Notes under the pieces: model-generated | Told to the model about the DNA's origin: nothing | The model's input: the letters and a program-made list of their open reading frames with translations, nothing else | Database searches by the model: none | Program-made: the position numbers and the translations under genes | In this document: positions 24,756 through 37,312 of the stretch, piece by piece | How positions within the stretch are numbered: the stretch's first letter is position 1 | Layout of the letters: the number at the start of each line of letters is the position of its first letter | Source of the DNA: Coriaria nepalensis | Lineage: Eukaryota > Streptophyta > Magnoliopsida > Cucurbitales > Coriariaceae | Reading direction: 5' to 3' | NCBI GenBank assembly: GCA_027186245.1 | Contig: CP114491.1 | Span: 7,251,501-7,315,500 of the forward strand | DNA length: 64,000 bases

Positions 24756-26386
24756 ATGGCTCGTAGTAATGAAGTCCGGCTCAATGAATCAAGGGTATTC
24801 TCCTCTTTTCTTTTTCTTCCGTATTCGATACTCTACTGATCCACCATGTTTGTTTTTCATCTTATCTGTTGATTCGATAAGTTGAGTTTTTATTTGAATT
24901 TTTTGTGATTATTTTTTAGTTTCACTCGGAGCTAATTTTCGATACTTGAAAAACGGAAAAGGAAAAAAAAAAGATTCAGCGTTAAATTAACAATGAATAG
25001 TACTGTCAAGATTTGGTAAAGTATGAGTTTGATTTGGGCAAAACATTTCCATTTCCCTTCTTGAGTTGATATTAATTAATTTGTTTATTGAAATTAGTCT
25101 GTAAAATGAAATTTCAACATCTATAAGATTTTTTTTTTCTTTTTTGAATCAACGCTCTTGATTTGTATTCTATTTGATTCTTGAGATGCGTATTCCCAAT
25201 TTAGAGTTTCTACCAAACTGTTAAGATTATTTTTAGATTGTGATAAAATATGGATTTTGTGCATGGATGAACATTTTGACACAAATTTGAACCTGTGAAC
25301 CCTAAATCCTAGTAGTATATGAACCAACAATTGATAGATAAAATATCTTCTACACGGATTAAACTCTCTCTATATTATTCTCTGTAGAGTGTAGTTCCAC
25401 TCAATACATGGGTACTAATCTCAAACTTTAAGGTTGCTTACAATCTTCTCCGGCGAGCCGACGGAACACTTAACCGTGAATTATCTGAGTTTCTAGAACG
25501 CAAAGTCCCGGCCAATACAATCCCGGTCGATGGGGTCTTCTCATTTGACCATATTGACCGCTCCACTGGCCTCCTCAACCGAATTTACCAACCTGCCCTT
25601 GAAAACCACAACAACAACACTCAATGGAAACTTGAGCTAGAAAAACCGTTAAGCACAACAAAGATCGTCCCTGTCATAGTCTTCTTGCATGGAGGAAGCT
25701 TTGCTCATTCCTCAGCCAATACTGCTATCTACGACATATTTTGCCGCCGCCTTGTTAACACCTGCAAGGCAGTGGTAGTTTCTGTAAATTATAGGCGATC
25801 GCCTGAACATAGATTTCCTTGCGCATATGATGATGGATTTGAAGCTCTTCAATGGGTCAAATCTAGAACATGGCTAAAGAGTGGAAAGGACTCGCAAGTT
25901 CATGTTTATTTAGCCGGTGATAGTTCGGGCGGGAATATCGTCCACCATGTTGCGGTCAGGGCAGCCGAGGAGGATATTGAAGTGCGGGGAAATATTCTTC
26001 TTCATCCTTTGTTTGGTGGGGAAGAGAGAACGGAATCTGAGTTGTTATTGGATGGGAAATACTTTGTCATGCTTAGAGACCGGGATTGGTATTGGAGAGC
26101 TTTTCTTCCGGAAGGAGAGGACAGAGACCATCCAGCTTGCAACATTTTCGGGCCGAGAAGTAAAAGCATTAGCGGGCTCAAGTTTCCGAAAAGCCTTGTT
26201 GTCGTAGCAGGCTTGGATCTGATCCAAGATTGGCAACTTAGTTATGTTAAGGGCCTCAAGAAATCCGGCCATGAAGTGAAGCTTCTGTTTTTACAGCAGG
26301 CTACTATCGGGTTCTACTTCTTGCCGAACAATGAATACTTCTATTCCCTAATGGAGGAGATAAACAACTTTGTCAACTCTGCTTAG
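24756..26386 (+). CDS. GID1: gibberellin receptor GID1
   Basis: Two exons, 24756-24794 and 25388-26386, encode 345 aa, the normal GID1 length. Exon 1 gives MARSNEVRLNESR; exon 2 begins SVVPLNTWVLISNFK, the N-terminal lid that closes over gibberellin and binds DELLA proteins. The single intron at this place is typical of GID1 genes. The fold is that of hormone-sensitive-lipase carboxylesterases. The HGG oxyanion motif (FLHGGSFAHSS) and GDSSGGN nucleophile elbow are present, but the catalytic His of true esterases is replaced by Ile (in KxATIGFYFLP; here QQATIGFYFLP), as expected for a receptor that does not hydrolyse. DGVFSFD and GLDLIQDWQLSY are also conserved. In known plants, GA-bound GID1 recruits DELLA repressors for SCF-SLY1 degradation in the nucleus. 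No defect was seen. The B or C subtype cannot be settled here. Confidence 0.96.
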
Positions 26387-26830
26387 CTGTTGATAATTAC
26401 TACTCAGAAAAAACCTTATAGCCATACTTAAAACATATCAAGGTTTGACATTTGCTCTTGAATTCATTTTTTTCTCCCTCTGAAGCTGATCAAAACTTTG
26501 TCTCCAAAAAATGGGATCTGCTCTCGCCGAGCTATAAGATATATAACTGTTTGGAAGTTGATTATATATATATATGTAGCTTCTTTTCAGTAAATGTATA
26601 TTGTAATAAACGTACTAATTTCAGGACATGGATTGGAATATATATATGTATGTGCATTGTATTTCTATATAAATGATACAGATTAGTGGTTGACTTTTGA
26701 TTGTGTTCTTACTATATATAACTAAGGCAAATTCGACTTTCATTCGACAACTTAAGATTGGAATCTTTAAGTGTGTAGTTGACAAATGAAAAAAAAAAGT
26801 ATTCTTATCTTCTCCTTTTTAAAGAGAAAA

Positions 26831-26934
26831 TAAGAAAGAAAAGAAAAGAAAAGAAAGGAAAAGAAAAGAAGATAAAAGAAGATAAAAGAAAAGAAAAGAA
26901 AAGAAAAGAAAAGAAAAGAAAAGAAAAGAAAAGA
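26831..26934. repeat. (AAAAG)n microsatellite
   Basis: An A/G-only run built on AAAAG units, with a few GATAA and GGAAA interruptions. In frame it reads as a Lys/Glu-rich peptide, an artefact. Confidence 0.9.
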
Positions 26935-29164
26935 TGTTTTTGGTGTTTCCTTTTTCTAAATCATTGATAATGACTTCCCAACTTGAGACTTTCCAAAGCT
27001 AAAATCAAACCCCATCCACACAAACAAATAAGGGTCATGATTTTATTTTTTTTATTTTGTTATTGATCACTAAAAACAATCGGAAATGGGTCCAAAATCT
27101 CATGAATTTAATCACAAGCTATTTCTAACTTTCTATATCAATTTGAATTAATTATTGTCTTTATCACTATAGTTCTAGATTTCACTATTTGTTCTTATAT
27201 GTGATGTTGGGACCTTAAGATAAACAGAACAAAAAACTTTTCAAATGTTTGGATGTTTTTGTTGGTATTCTTAGGACCACAAAGACATAATTAAAAAAAA
27301 AAAAAAAACCTACAAGACAATCAATCATAAATAGATATGAACTGAAAATATGTAGGAAATGACGAGGGAGGGAAAGAGTGGGGCTAGTTAATAGACAATG
27401 CACAGTAAGATGATATAACGCAAGAGAAAGTTTCAAAAGTGGTTAACAAGATTGATTGCTACCTAAACAAGTGCAAAGACAATGATTTTCCAACAATCAA
27501 TGCATGATTAATTCATACAAAAACAAAAATAACAAGTAAATATGGAATAACTCATTGATTTCACCAACCGGCATCTCCCTGTTTACTTTGGAACAGCTAA
27601 GACAAGAAAGTCAAAAGGAAATGATGTAATTAGTTAGTTTGCTCGAAAACCATGTTTAATGAAATAAACGTGGATGTCTGTTTAATCTTTACTATTGAAC
27701 TTGATTATGAGGTTGAGCTCAAAATTATCAATCTACGTCATGTAAAGTCTGTAATCCCACATGGCATGAGAAAACAAATATAGTTTTATCACTCTTAATG
27801 GGTAACTCGAGGGGTAGTAGCAACTGATTTTTGAGGTGAAAAGTATGGTTTAAGGCTGAAGTATGTTATTTTTAAAATAATACTCTTGATTTATCGGATA
27901 ACGTAATCATATCCCATTGTCGGAGTCTCGAAAGTGCACGGAGGAGTTCACCGATTATCAAAAGAAAAAAAAAAATTAAGTCTTATCTATACTGTTGTGC
28001 TCTTTAGCTCAAAGAAAAAGTCCCTCCCAAAAGACTAATCCAATAGGAGGGAGAATCTCAAAGTTTTAACAACCCATATCGGTAAGCAATTTCAGTTTTG
28101 CTAAATGTGATTATGTCTTAATTATGCGGGAATGAAGTGTTAAGAGGATAATCAACTGGTAATGTTTTGCATGCATGAACTGGTTTACAAGAGTAGGTTG
28201 ATCTTTATTAAGTGCTGTAGTGGAACATGTTCTTTATATAACTGGTTGGGCCACTACTAATGGCCCAAGTCTAATAATGTCCATATTCTTTCGAAATATG
28301 TTGGCGGCCGCATATAATAGTAAATCCAGCCTTCTACTACTAATGGGCTATCGGCTCATATAAAAGTATATTTGGTCCAGCTTAAAGAACTGTCGCATTA
28401 TATTTAAGTATGTGCAAATAAACTGTCCCGATCGAAACCGGAAACCGGACCGAGACTGTCTATTTTGGTCGGGACTTTTTTATAAATTCAAAATTTAATT
28501 GGGATCCCGACCGATAAGTTAATGAGAAATTTCGAGAGAAGAATTTTTGGTCTGGATTTAGAGCTCGGCTATTTTTTCAATTTTTTTTTTCTTTTATCAT
28601 TCATCTCTTTCTCTCTTAAACTAGAAAAATAATTACGTACTTTATAAATAAAATTGGAGATAATAATTAAAAATTTTAGTCATACAAATATTTAGAAATA
28701 ATACTTGAAATATTTTTTATCTATAAATACCTTACTTGAAGAATTGGGGAAAAAAAACAAAAAAAGGTCCACCACCCTCATCCACTTACCATCAGTCGGG
28801 AGAAATGCATAGACTGATCGGAATCTTATGCCCCGAAATACTAGCCGGAATGTTGACTTCTAACCGATACCATTTCGAGGCTTGCTCATTCCTAATTATA
28901 TTAATGTATAATAAGAATTTTATCTCCCAAAAATATCAGGATTGTTCCATTAACATAAGTTTGACAAATTAAGAACGATGAATGACATAAAAGGTTAGAT
29001 AAATCCAAAGCGAAATGATAGTGAAAAATTAGGCCCGATCTGCAACAATTTTATATAACATTTTTGTTGTTTATAAAATAAAAATGTATTTATGATATTT
29101 ATTAATTCGTTTGGCAGGTTCTTTTTTTTATATTTTTTTTATTTATGATAATATTTTATAACAA

Positions 29165-29380
29165 TTAGATTTTTATCCCCAAAGCTATAAGAATTATACT
29201 TTTACCCAAAAAAAAAAAAGAAAAAAAAAAAAGTGGTCCGCTCGAACCAAACCTTGGAGATCTGGTTGTCAAGCCAAATCTCAGTGGTGGAGATATGCTC
29301 AAGCGGACCTCCATCCATCAATGGAGGGTAAAAGTTTAGTTATTAAAAAGTTAAAAGAGATAAAAGTCTAATTTATTCAA
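29165..29380. mobile_element. MITE-like hairpin element
   Basis: The left arm (attagatttttatcccc...acttttaccc, 29165-29207) is matched inverted by the right arm (gggtaaaagt...ataaaagtctaatt, 29326-29373). Inside, a second inverted pair, GGTCCGCTCGA at 29235 and TCAAGCGGACC near 29299-29309, extends the palindrome. The whole of about 215 bp could fold as one imperfect hairpin. No protein is encoded. The family is unknown. Confidence 0.5.
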
Positions 29381-29940
29381 TTAAAAATGTGCTTAATCAT
29401 TCATTATAATAGAAATGCAGTTTTTGAAATCTTAAAATACTTAGTTTTGGAATGAAAAAAGTTTTTGCTCACGTGTACAAGTCCCAGATCACCATGTTGC
29501 TTGATAAGTTCCTTGCGAGACAATGTTAGCTACTTATTTACTCCCTCTCCTTGCAGCTTGCAAATGAAGATACATTTTTACCTCACCGTTACATTTATGA
29601 TCATATCCTGACCTTTTACCTCTTCTACTTCTCTACTCTTTCCTCTATTATCATGCATTCTAAATTTCCAAGCCAAGAAACGTTGATTGTGATTTGTGGA
29701 CTAAGGGACCACACTAGCTTATATAGTATTTTTATTAAGAAATTAAGAACAATATCAGAAAACAAAATATAACAACATGTGTGTGTCCTCAAGGGTGGTC
29801 CTCCTTTCATATGGTATGGACAAAGGAAGAAGTTTCCATGTATAAAAGGTAAAAAGGTGAAATAGACTTGTCAATAAAGAAATAAAGCAAAATAAGTTGT
29901 AAAGAGAATAGGGACCCACTTTCTTTTCATTTTTTGTTCT

Positions 29941-29999
29941 TGTTTTTGTTATTGTTATTGTTCTTGTTCTTGTTCTTGTTCTTGTTCTTGTTCTTGTTG
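29941..29999. repeat. (CTTGTT)n microsatellite
   Basis: A run of TTGTTA/TTGTTC hexamers, about nine units, with TTATTG variants on the left. Confidence 0.9.
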
Positions 30000-31898
30000 A
30001 TGGGTCCCTCCCTTTCCTTACAAATTATTATTTATTGATTAATTTGTGTTTGGGTCCATTTACTTAGTTACAATACGGACTAATCTTATTACAAAGACAC
30101 ATTAGCGTACAAAAGAGCTTATGTGGGTCCCTACTTAGCGGACAAAGTTTCTAACTTGGAGCACCCATAAGTGATTCAATATTTAAACTCATAATTAACA
30201 TTAAGTAGTTTAAGAAAGGGTCGGATAATAATGAGGGAACCTAATGGATAGGAGCCCACATCTAAATAAGAGATGGAACTTTTTTGTTTTTGGTTTTTTC
30301 CTTGTATTTTCATATGAAATCTGGAACTTGTTTGGAGGAATTGCTTTTAATTTAACTGATTGATGGTCAATTGAATTTTCGAGTTCGATATTATATATAA
30401 TATTATTTTAGATCGGATATTAATTATTATTGAAGAGATAGAGATTTCACTTTCGAATATTAAAACTAAACTTTGTTTTGTTTTAGATCTTAATTTGAAT
30501 AAGGTTGACTTACCAAATATGTATATAGACACATGGATAAACATCAATGCAAGTAGCTGTCAAGAAATCTTTTACAAATTGGCAGGTATTCAACAACTCC
30601 ACTCCACTCAACAAAATGAGAACAAACAGATTGATCAAGGCAAATGGGCTAAATGCATGTGCCCCCTTTTAACTGCCATCATCTAACTCCCACCTAATTT
30701 CGCTTGCATTTGCATGTCCTTACTTGCAACTTCACCTATCACTAAGAAATTGAAGGAGTGTAGTAATGTGCAAATTTAGTATATATAGTTGGAGGATAAG
30801 ACTCTCATAATGCCATAAAACGTACATTTTTCTGAGGTCGATTAATGGGCCTTAAAGAATTTCTTGTACATTGTTTGAATTTGAGATTTCTGTATCTCAT
30901 CTAAAATCTCGAACCTCGACCACTCCGAGTTATCCGACTTCGATATGTTACCTAAAAATTCAATGTATTTCTATTGTTTCAAGGGGTAAAGATGATTAGT
31001 TTCTTTTAAGAGGTGAATTTGCAGCCAAACATTGAAAGAAAAAAGAAAGGTAGATGGATTGTTAGTTCACTCATGATCTTAGCTGGGCCCCAAAACTCAT
31101 ACCATTACCAATTCACAGAGGGCAGTAGTAGTGCATATGAAAAGCTGCAAACCAAAGCACACACTTACTACATATACATGTATTGGAGTACCCAACAAGC
31201 CATAATACTATATCCCCTCTCCTGCCCTTCTACCATTATGCGTGCAAAATACACGACACGACACTATCACACATGCACATGCTTTTGATAAGTTGCTCTT
31301 TGTTTACTGATTTTGACGAAAAAGTTGAGAATTACTTTTGTTTTCTAACCAAATTGTCACTTTCCATCAGCAAGGTGAATGCACATATTCTGAAAATATG
31401 TGTAGAATTCTAAGAAATCATTATTCTTAGAAGAGAAAATGATCTTCACCTTTCATCATATCTTTACAAGTAGATGAACGGTGTTGATCTGAACCACTTT
31501 TAACTCTAATTTCTTGTGTTTAGATAAATTATAAGGAGATATTGTTAATATCATATACACACAATGTATGATTGTGTGACATATGATCATAGCATACAAA
31601 ATTTTTTAATTACAAGATATTTGATCAACTCAATGTAACTAACTTATACTAAATTTACGAACTGTCCAACCATAATGTCTACATCCACAATTTTTTTATT
31701 CATCCTTTTACCCCCAAAATTCACAAAAATTAAATAAATGGCCCCCCCTTCCCCCAGACTCACAGAAGTTTAATTATACTCATTAAACCCAGAAAAGGAG
31801 GAAAACAAGAAAACAAAAAACAGAAAGAAACAAAAATAAATAAAATTGTGTCTGGATTTCCCATGATACCCCTCATAGTAGACTGTGAGTTTCCAGAT

Positions 31899-33113
31899 TT
31901 ACCCTCTCCACTCGTTACACTGATCTGTAGGCCGAGTCTTCTGGTTGCCGGCTTTCAAAGGGCACGGCGTTTGCACAGGAGGGACCATGCAGTTATATTG
32001 CAGACACAGCGAACTGCTCAAAGGAATCTCAGCCGTCGGATTAATCTCAATCCCTGTAAGAAAATTATGCTGCAAGTACAGTATCTGTATGTTAGAAGCT
32101 AACAGCCGGTCCACGAAGCTTGCAGGAACATGACCCATGAACCGATTATTGTTCAGATAGAGATTCTGTACGGTCGAGAACATAGGTGATATTGGACCGG
32201 ATAATCTATTGTAGCTTAGATCGACCGTCTGGATTGAAACCTGATCGACCGGTTGAAGCCGCCCGGAAAAGACGTTTCGTTGTAATTGAAGGTTGGTGAT
32301 CGGGAATGTGAAGAGCCGGTCCGGAATTGAACCAGTGAACTGGTTCATGCTGAGGTCTAGGTAATTCAACTGGTAGAGCCGGTTCAGAAGCCGGTCTACT
32401 GTACCGGTGATTTTATTCCAGGAAAGAGATAGGTATTGGAGTGAAGAAGGGAGGGAATCTGGACCGAGAGAACCGGAGAGGTTGTTGTGCTTTAAATCGA
32501 GGCGAGTTAGAGTTCGGGAGAGGAACAGAGGGATTGAACCGGAGAGACGGTTGTGGCACAGAATGAAGTTGGATAACTCCAGTAACAATCCGACGGAGCG
32601 GGGGATTTCTCCGGTGAGCTGGTTATAGCTAAGGTCGAGAGTTCTCAAGCTGCGTAGCTCACCAAGATTCGCCGGAATACTGCCAGAGATGAAGTTACTG
32701 CTCACGGCGAGGAACCGGAGATTCTTCAGTTGAGATATCGAAGCAGGAAGTGGACCATAGATCCTTCCGGGAACAACGGAGAATTCCGCCAGCGCAGAGA
32801 GCTTTCCGATAGCCGGATCTAGCCGACCGGTCAGACCAGGCGAACCGGCTCTGGGATCACCTAGATTGAGAGCGATGACCTTATCCGATTCACAATAAAC
32901 GCCGGGGAAATTGCAAGGATCAGAGGTGAAATCCCAGGAAGAGAAGAAAGTAGAACCAGGTAAATCCTTCAACTTCTTCCGAATAGATTGCAGAGCTAGA
33001 AAATCAATCGGATCGAGAATGGAAGCACCAAACAAATCACATTGCAGAAAACACAGTCCGATCAATACAAAGGTTTGGAATCGGAGCCCTAAGACACTCC
33101 GGTTCGTCGCCAT
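31899..33113 (-). CDS. secreted leucine-rich repeat protein
   Basis: A single 404-codon exon. Residues 1-30 form a signal peptide (VLIGLCFLQCDLFGAS). An LRRNT-2 cap follows (residues about 34-75) with the Cys pair in DPCNFPGVYC. About ten plant extracellular LRRs (LxxLxLSxNxLxGxIP) follow, for example LRSLRTLDLSYNQLTGEIP. The protein ends with a Cys-containing tail (CLQYNCMVPPVQTPC...QCNEWRG). There is no transmembrane helix or kinase, so it is a secreted or wall-associated LRR protein in the broad PGIP/DRT100-like group. The tail and the conserved LGDPRAGSPGLTGR and VPGRIYGPLPASI blocks place it in a widespread, little-studied plant family; ligand and role are not known to me. The length matches the family. 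ATG at 33113 is the first in frame and precedes the signal peptide directly. Confidence 0.9.
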   Translation of the reverse strand: MATNRSVLGLRFQTFVLIGLCFLQCDLFGASILDPIDFLALQSIRKKLKDLPGSTFFSSWDFTSDPCNFPGVYCESDKVIALNLGDPRAGSPGLTGRLDPAIGKLSALAEFSVVPGRIYGPLPASISQLKNLRFLAVSSNFISGSIPANLGELRSLRTLDLSYNQLTGEIPRSVGLLLELSNFILCHNRLSGSIPLFLSRTLTRLDLKHNNLSGSLGPDSLPSSLQYLSLSWNKITGTVDRLLNRLYQLNYLDLSMNQFTGSIPDRLFTFPITNLQLQRNVFSGRLQPVDQVSIQTVDLSYNRLSGPISPMFSTVQNLYLNNNRFMGHVPASFVDRLLASNIQILYLQHNFLTGIEINPTAEIPLSSSLCLQYNCMVPPVQTPCPLKAGNQKTRPTDQCNEWRG

Positions 33114-33518
33114 CGATGACGAAGCTTAGAAATGAGAAAGAAGTAAAAGAAATGTTAAAAGGACTTTATAGAGAAAGAAAACTGATAGTCTGTTGGCTTG
33201 AAGAGGAAGAAACCGAAATTTCTTCAATTATTAGTCTTCTTCCTCCTCTTCTTCTTTCTTGTTGAGAGGATTTTTTGCTCTCTCTGATAAACTTTTTTTT
33301 TTTCTTTTTGGTTTTGGCTTCTAAGGGAAGAAGCAATGACTACGGCTACTACTTACAAGGCCCTGACTTGATATTTTTACATTTTGTTTATTCTTTGTTA
33401 CAGTAGAGTGTATTTTTTGGCATTTGGGACGGGGGCCAAACGGTTGTCCGAGCCTATGTGGAGGTCCCGTACCTGAGGCGCGGGGTGACAGCTAATCAGG
33501 TGTGTTCGGTACGGGGAG

Positions 33519-33524
33519 CACGTG
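33519..33524. promoter_or_regulatory. G-box CACGTG
   Basis: A perfect CACGTG sits about 406 bp upstream of the LRR protein start, in a locally GC-rich patch. It is a candidate bHLH or bZIP site; function is inferred only. Confidence 0.35.
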
Positions 33525-33830
33525 ACTGGTTGAAGTAGAGGCTTGGTTGGTCCACTTGGCCTTGGGAAGCAAGCAGGGGAGGGGGAAGGGTGTGGTAAAA
33601 TGACGCGGCAAATGTCAACGGCTATGTTGGACGGGCCACGTCAGATTAGGGGAAAGTTTTTTTTGGCTTAAATTACATGTGAACCCTCTAAAATATGTCG
33701 ATATTACAAATGGGAACTGCCCTAGTTTCTAGTGGGGTAACTTATTACTATTCTACTACTTTCGGACAAATAGAAGTGTTTAGAATCAATTCTGAAGTGC
33801 ATTGTGAGCTACGACAACATCTATCAGAGG

Positions 33831-33992
33831 CCCAATCCATACAACCATAATGTAATTCCATTGTTTGCTTCAAAATAATTCCGGGAAGGAGGAAAATGGA
33901 TCGGAATCAATCCCAATCCATACAACCATAATGTAATTCCATTGTTTGCTTCAAAATAATTCCGGGAAGGAGGAAAATGGATCGGAATCAAT
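33831..33992. repeat. perfect 81-bp tandem duplication
   Basis: Two identical 81-bp copies, at 33831-33911 and 33912-33992, each start cccaatccatacaacc and end gatcggaatcaat. No mismatch is seen, so the duplication is recent or an assembly artefact. Confidence 0.93.
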
Positions 33993-34345
33993 CCCAATCA
34001 TAATGATCAGTTCCATTCTGTTCATTCCACCAATTTCACTCATTTTCTAAATAAAAAAAAAATCGATGCCACAAAATACTTTTTCCACTTATTCCACCCA
34101 TTCATATACCAAACATTTATTTATTTTCTTATTTTCTTTTTTGCTTGTAGCTGTGTAGAAGAAAGGGCAAGTGTTTCAAATTTTTAATATCACAATACAA
34201 GTTGTTGACCAGTAAACCCAAGATTATAAATGGACATCGTTTGCTAGGCCTGTGGGTGTATGCAAAGAAGAAGAAAAAAGCCTTTTGATGTCGATAAAAA
34301 TCCAATCTGTTTTTCCCTTTTCTTCCTTTCTTCCTGAAAGAGATT

Positions 34346-35819
34346 CTAGTCCATGATAGGAACGGACCCACCAGCAGCCATAATCCTTTGCTCCAGCTAC
34401 AAATATCACGAGCCCAATGAAAAAGCAAAAGGGATGCATATGAGAAACTACCTTGATGATGTTGATTGAGTGAAGAAAGATAGAAGAAAGCAGTTCTGTA
34501 CATGGCATGATAGTAAGGTTGATTATGAATACTTACTGCGAACAAATAGTCAAGCTTGTTCTTCAATAAAGAGCATTCATACTGAACTTGCTGGAGACAT
34601 CCCACACACCTAAACAGATTATCAAAGAAGAATTTTTAAGACTGTCCTGATATTCTTAGCCTCCATCATTTTTTAGAGTAACAGATGAGCTTTAGAGAAG
34701 AACAAAAGAAAAGGAGAGTGAGTGCTTTGCAGAAAAACTGGAAGTTACACAACAAAGAAAAGCTTACCAATCAAGGTTCTGAACCTCGCAATAGTCTCTG
34801 AAGTTAATGCACACGTTTTTCACCCTCATTGCACCGATGCTTTAAATCATACAAAAATCTCGTGTTTGAATCAAATCCATTTAAAACATATTTCCAACGA
34901 GCAATGATATCAAGCATCTAAATGAGGGAAAAAAGAAGGAGGAACAAACTCTTCCTCTAACCTTGCACTACTACCCTTGAGTTGATGGACATTGGAATCT
35001 ACCTCTTTGAAATCCACAACCCTCTGTTCACTGCAAAATTGAAAACAAAGAATTAATTAACAGGAAAGCCTCAAAGATTGCATGCAATAACTTAACAATT
35101 AAGACCTAGATTCAGGTAGGGACAAATAAATACCCAGCTCTCAAACCCAAATAAAAATTTCAGATTCGTGATAATTTGTTGCAACCCAAAATTGGATTTA
35201 GATCCAGTTTTAGCTCACGTAACTTCAGTTTATCTCAAACACTAATTTTTACCCAAAATCCCAACTTTCTACCAACCTGAATAAACCTAAAATAATTTCC
35301 ATCTAAACATCCACGAACCTACCCGATGAGATCAAAAGAAGCTAAAGGTAAAACCATTCAAACTAAAAAGGAGAACAAATAGGGAAATGGAGGTGGTGAA
35401 AGAAGTAGAAATAATAGTAATATTACTCACAGAGCTCTAGCCATATTGCCAATAAGCTTCCCAGAATCCTCAAAGAAGAGAGAGACAACCTCAACAACAA
35501 AATCTGGACTGTTTTCGTCCTGCAGTTTCTTCAGCTGACAAAACTGATCATCCACTATTCCCTGGAAATTTCAAAATCAGTTCCTTTTCCCCCCAAAATT
35601 TAATGCAAAAAGAGAAAATAAAACACATCCATTCATTATCACCAAAATAAATTGCTTAGAATCTTACGAAGAAGCTAAAACCCACAAAGAATTTCTCATT
35701 TTCAGATCATATAATTGTCCCCAAAAATAGAGAAATAAAAAAAAAAAAAATCTAACCTCAGCGAGTAGAGATGAAGTGTATTGACTCCACTGATTCTGTA
35801 GCTGAGCAACAACATCCAT
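34346..35819 (-). CDS. AHP: histidine-containing phosphotransfer protein (AHP)
   Basis: Six exons join in frame to 152 aa: 35757-35819, 35431-35561, 34962-35030, 34768-34839, 34537-34609 and 34346-34396. The product is an HPt protein that shuttles phosphate from cytokinin or ethylene-type histidine kinases to nuclear response regulators. The phospho-acceptor site is intact: [12 protein letters not shown], fitting the XHQXKGSS signature. Other conserved blocks are LLAEGIVDDQF at the first junction, [34 protein letters not shown] and [20 protein letters not shown]. The last small exon gives [16 protein letters not shown]. Length and exon pattern match AHP1/AHP2/3/5-type genes, not the pseudo-HPt AHP6, which lacks the His. 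The start at 35819 (MDVVAQL) was chosen over an ATG 12 codons upstream because the family begins MD.V. Which AHP number it is cannot be decided here. Confidence 0.94.
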
Positions 35820-37312
35820 GGAGATTACTTTCTTCCTGAAACTTTCCCTCCCCAATTAAAGAAAAAAAAACCCCCCCAGAAAAATTACTGCAGAGAAGTG
35901 TCGAATCTGACAAACTCTTGTTATATAAATCGAAATCTGGGTGGACCTCTGCTTGGCTTTATAAAGGGAGAGGAATCGGAATCAGACCTCTGTTGGAAAG
36001 AAGGCTCGAACGGTGATAGTGGTTTAATAGGTATTAACTATGGTTTAACGTTTTCGGAATGAAATTCCAGTAATTGATGAGTTTCCAAACTGGGGTTGGG
36101 CTTGCAGGATTCTTTGACCCCCATTTTATTTTTTGGCAGTATTACTTGTCACATAACTGCTGGATTTTCTTTTTCTTTTTCTTTTTCAGTTACTTGTCTT
36201 TAGGGTTTTTGGAAATTCATCTGTAAAAGACATCTGAAAAAAGAGAGGCGTTATTATATTGCCATTTTTGCTGAACCCCCAATTCATCCATAAAGTGGAT
36301 GGAATAATGGATGAGAGTTTTTGGCATTTCTTCCGTAAAGACATCTAAGAGAGAGAGACGTTATGTCGTTTTCATAGTGCCATATTTGCTCAACGCATAT
36401 CTATAAAGTGAATGGAATCATTATGCCTGAGGTTTGTATTAGCACGACTTCTAGAATGCATAAGTATAATTGAGAGGAGTTGGATACTTTTGTATCGGTT
36501 TTCTATAACTTCAGGCATTATTTCTATATCCGGCAGTATTTTTCTCCAGATCAATAATTTAGTTATATTTGATCTCATTTGATTATAATTAAATACTCCT
36601 AAAATCAAATTTGTTAATCACTACAACGAAGTAGTGTTCCTGTTTTTCAACATAATTTGAATTAGTTACTTTCCTTATTAAAGGAGTTATATTCAATACA
36701 TTTACTTACATTGTGCTTATCGCATGAAATTTTGTTTTATCATTTATTCATGTGTCTATTACTTTCTCAGTGGCACTTCCTGAATGATATGAATATGATA
36801 AATCGATCGATCTCAATCATATATTATATAATAATTTTATAATATTATATCATATATCATATTAATAACTGAAATAGATGAATATAACTCCATAAGCTCG
36901 GTCCATCATATGCTCGGTCCATCAGATAAAGTCTCTTCTCATCGATCATGTTTTATTTTTCCTTGAATAAGACATTGCTATACACCTTGGCGAGAACTAG
37001 TCCTAACCAAGCTCTTTTTTTGTACAGAGTACGGACTCAGAACTCGTAATAAAATAAGACCGGGACCAGAAAATTCAAATCCATATATATATACATACTT
37101 TTTGAGTTACTGAAACCAGTTTGCTTTATACAACCCTTCATTCACACTGCTTCATAGGTTGATGTGTGCCCATTTGAAGTTGATAGAATCATATGATCAC
37201 TCAGGTCTCCGATTTCGTATGTCATCCTGTCACCCAAACAACAAGGCAGAGGAAAAAAAATATATTGAGGAAACAAAATAGAAAAGGCAAGAGAAGTCAG
37301 TTGTTAGATGTC
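35820..37312. other. AHP promoter and ATG18 3' flank
   Basis: The AHP leader and promoter lie on the left, with an imperfect duplication at 36.2-36.4 kb. AT-rich DNA and the probable 3' UTR of the ATG18-type gene lie on the right. No coding gene was seen. Confidence 0.55.
36206..36425. repeat. imperfect ~112-bp tandem duplication
   Basis: Copy 1 (36206-36317) and copy 2 (36318-36425) share tttttgg.att.tctgtaaa.gacatct, agagaggcgtta, gccat.tttgct.aac and ataaagtg.atggaat in the same order. By eye identity is about 70-75 percent. Confidence 0.7.

Larger units (their letters stand above)
26387..31898. other. gene-poor interval between GID1 and the LRR gene
   Basis: After the GID1 3' UTR (to about 26.7 kb), the stretch holds simple repeats, AT-rich DNA and a MITE-like hairpin at 29.2 kb. 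A GC-richer patch with CCGGAAACCGGACCG words at about 28430-28480 may be another hAT-type fragment. No conserved open frame was found on either strand. Confidence 0.55.
33114..34345. other. LRR gene promoter and AHP 3' flank
   Basis: The stretch holds the LRR 5' UTR with CT-rich leader (33.2-33.3 kb), a GC-richer promoter part (33.4-33.6 kb) and a tandem duplication at 33.8 kb. No gene was found. Confidence 0.55.

Noticed and set aside
26779..26967. Lys/Glu-rich 62-codon frame
   Set aside because: It is produced by the AAAAG microsatellite.
32407..32628. Plus-strand frames inside the LRR gene
   Set aside because: They are antisense shadows of a well-supported coding exon.
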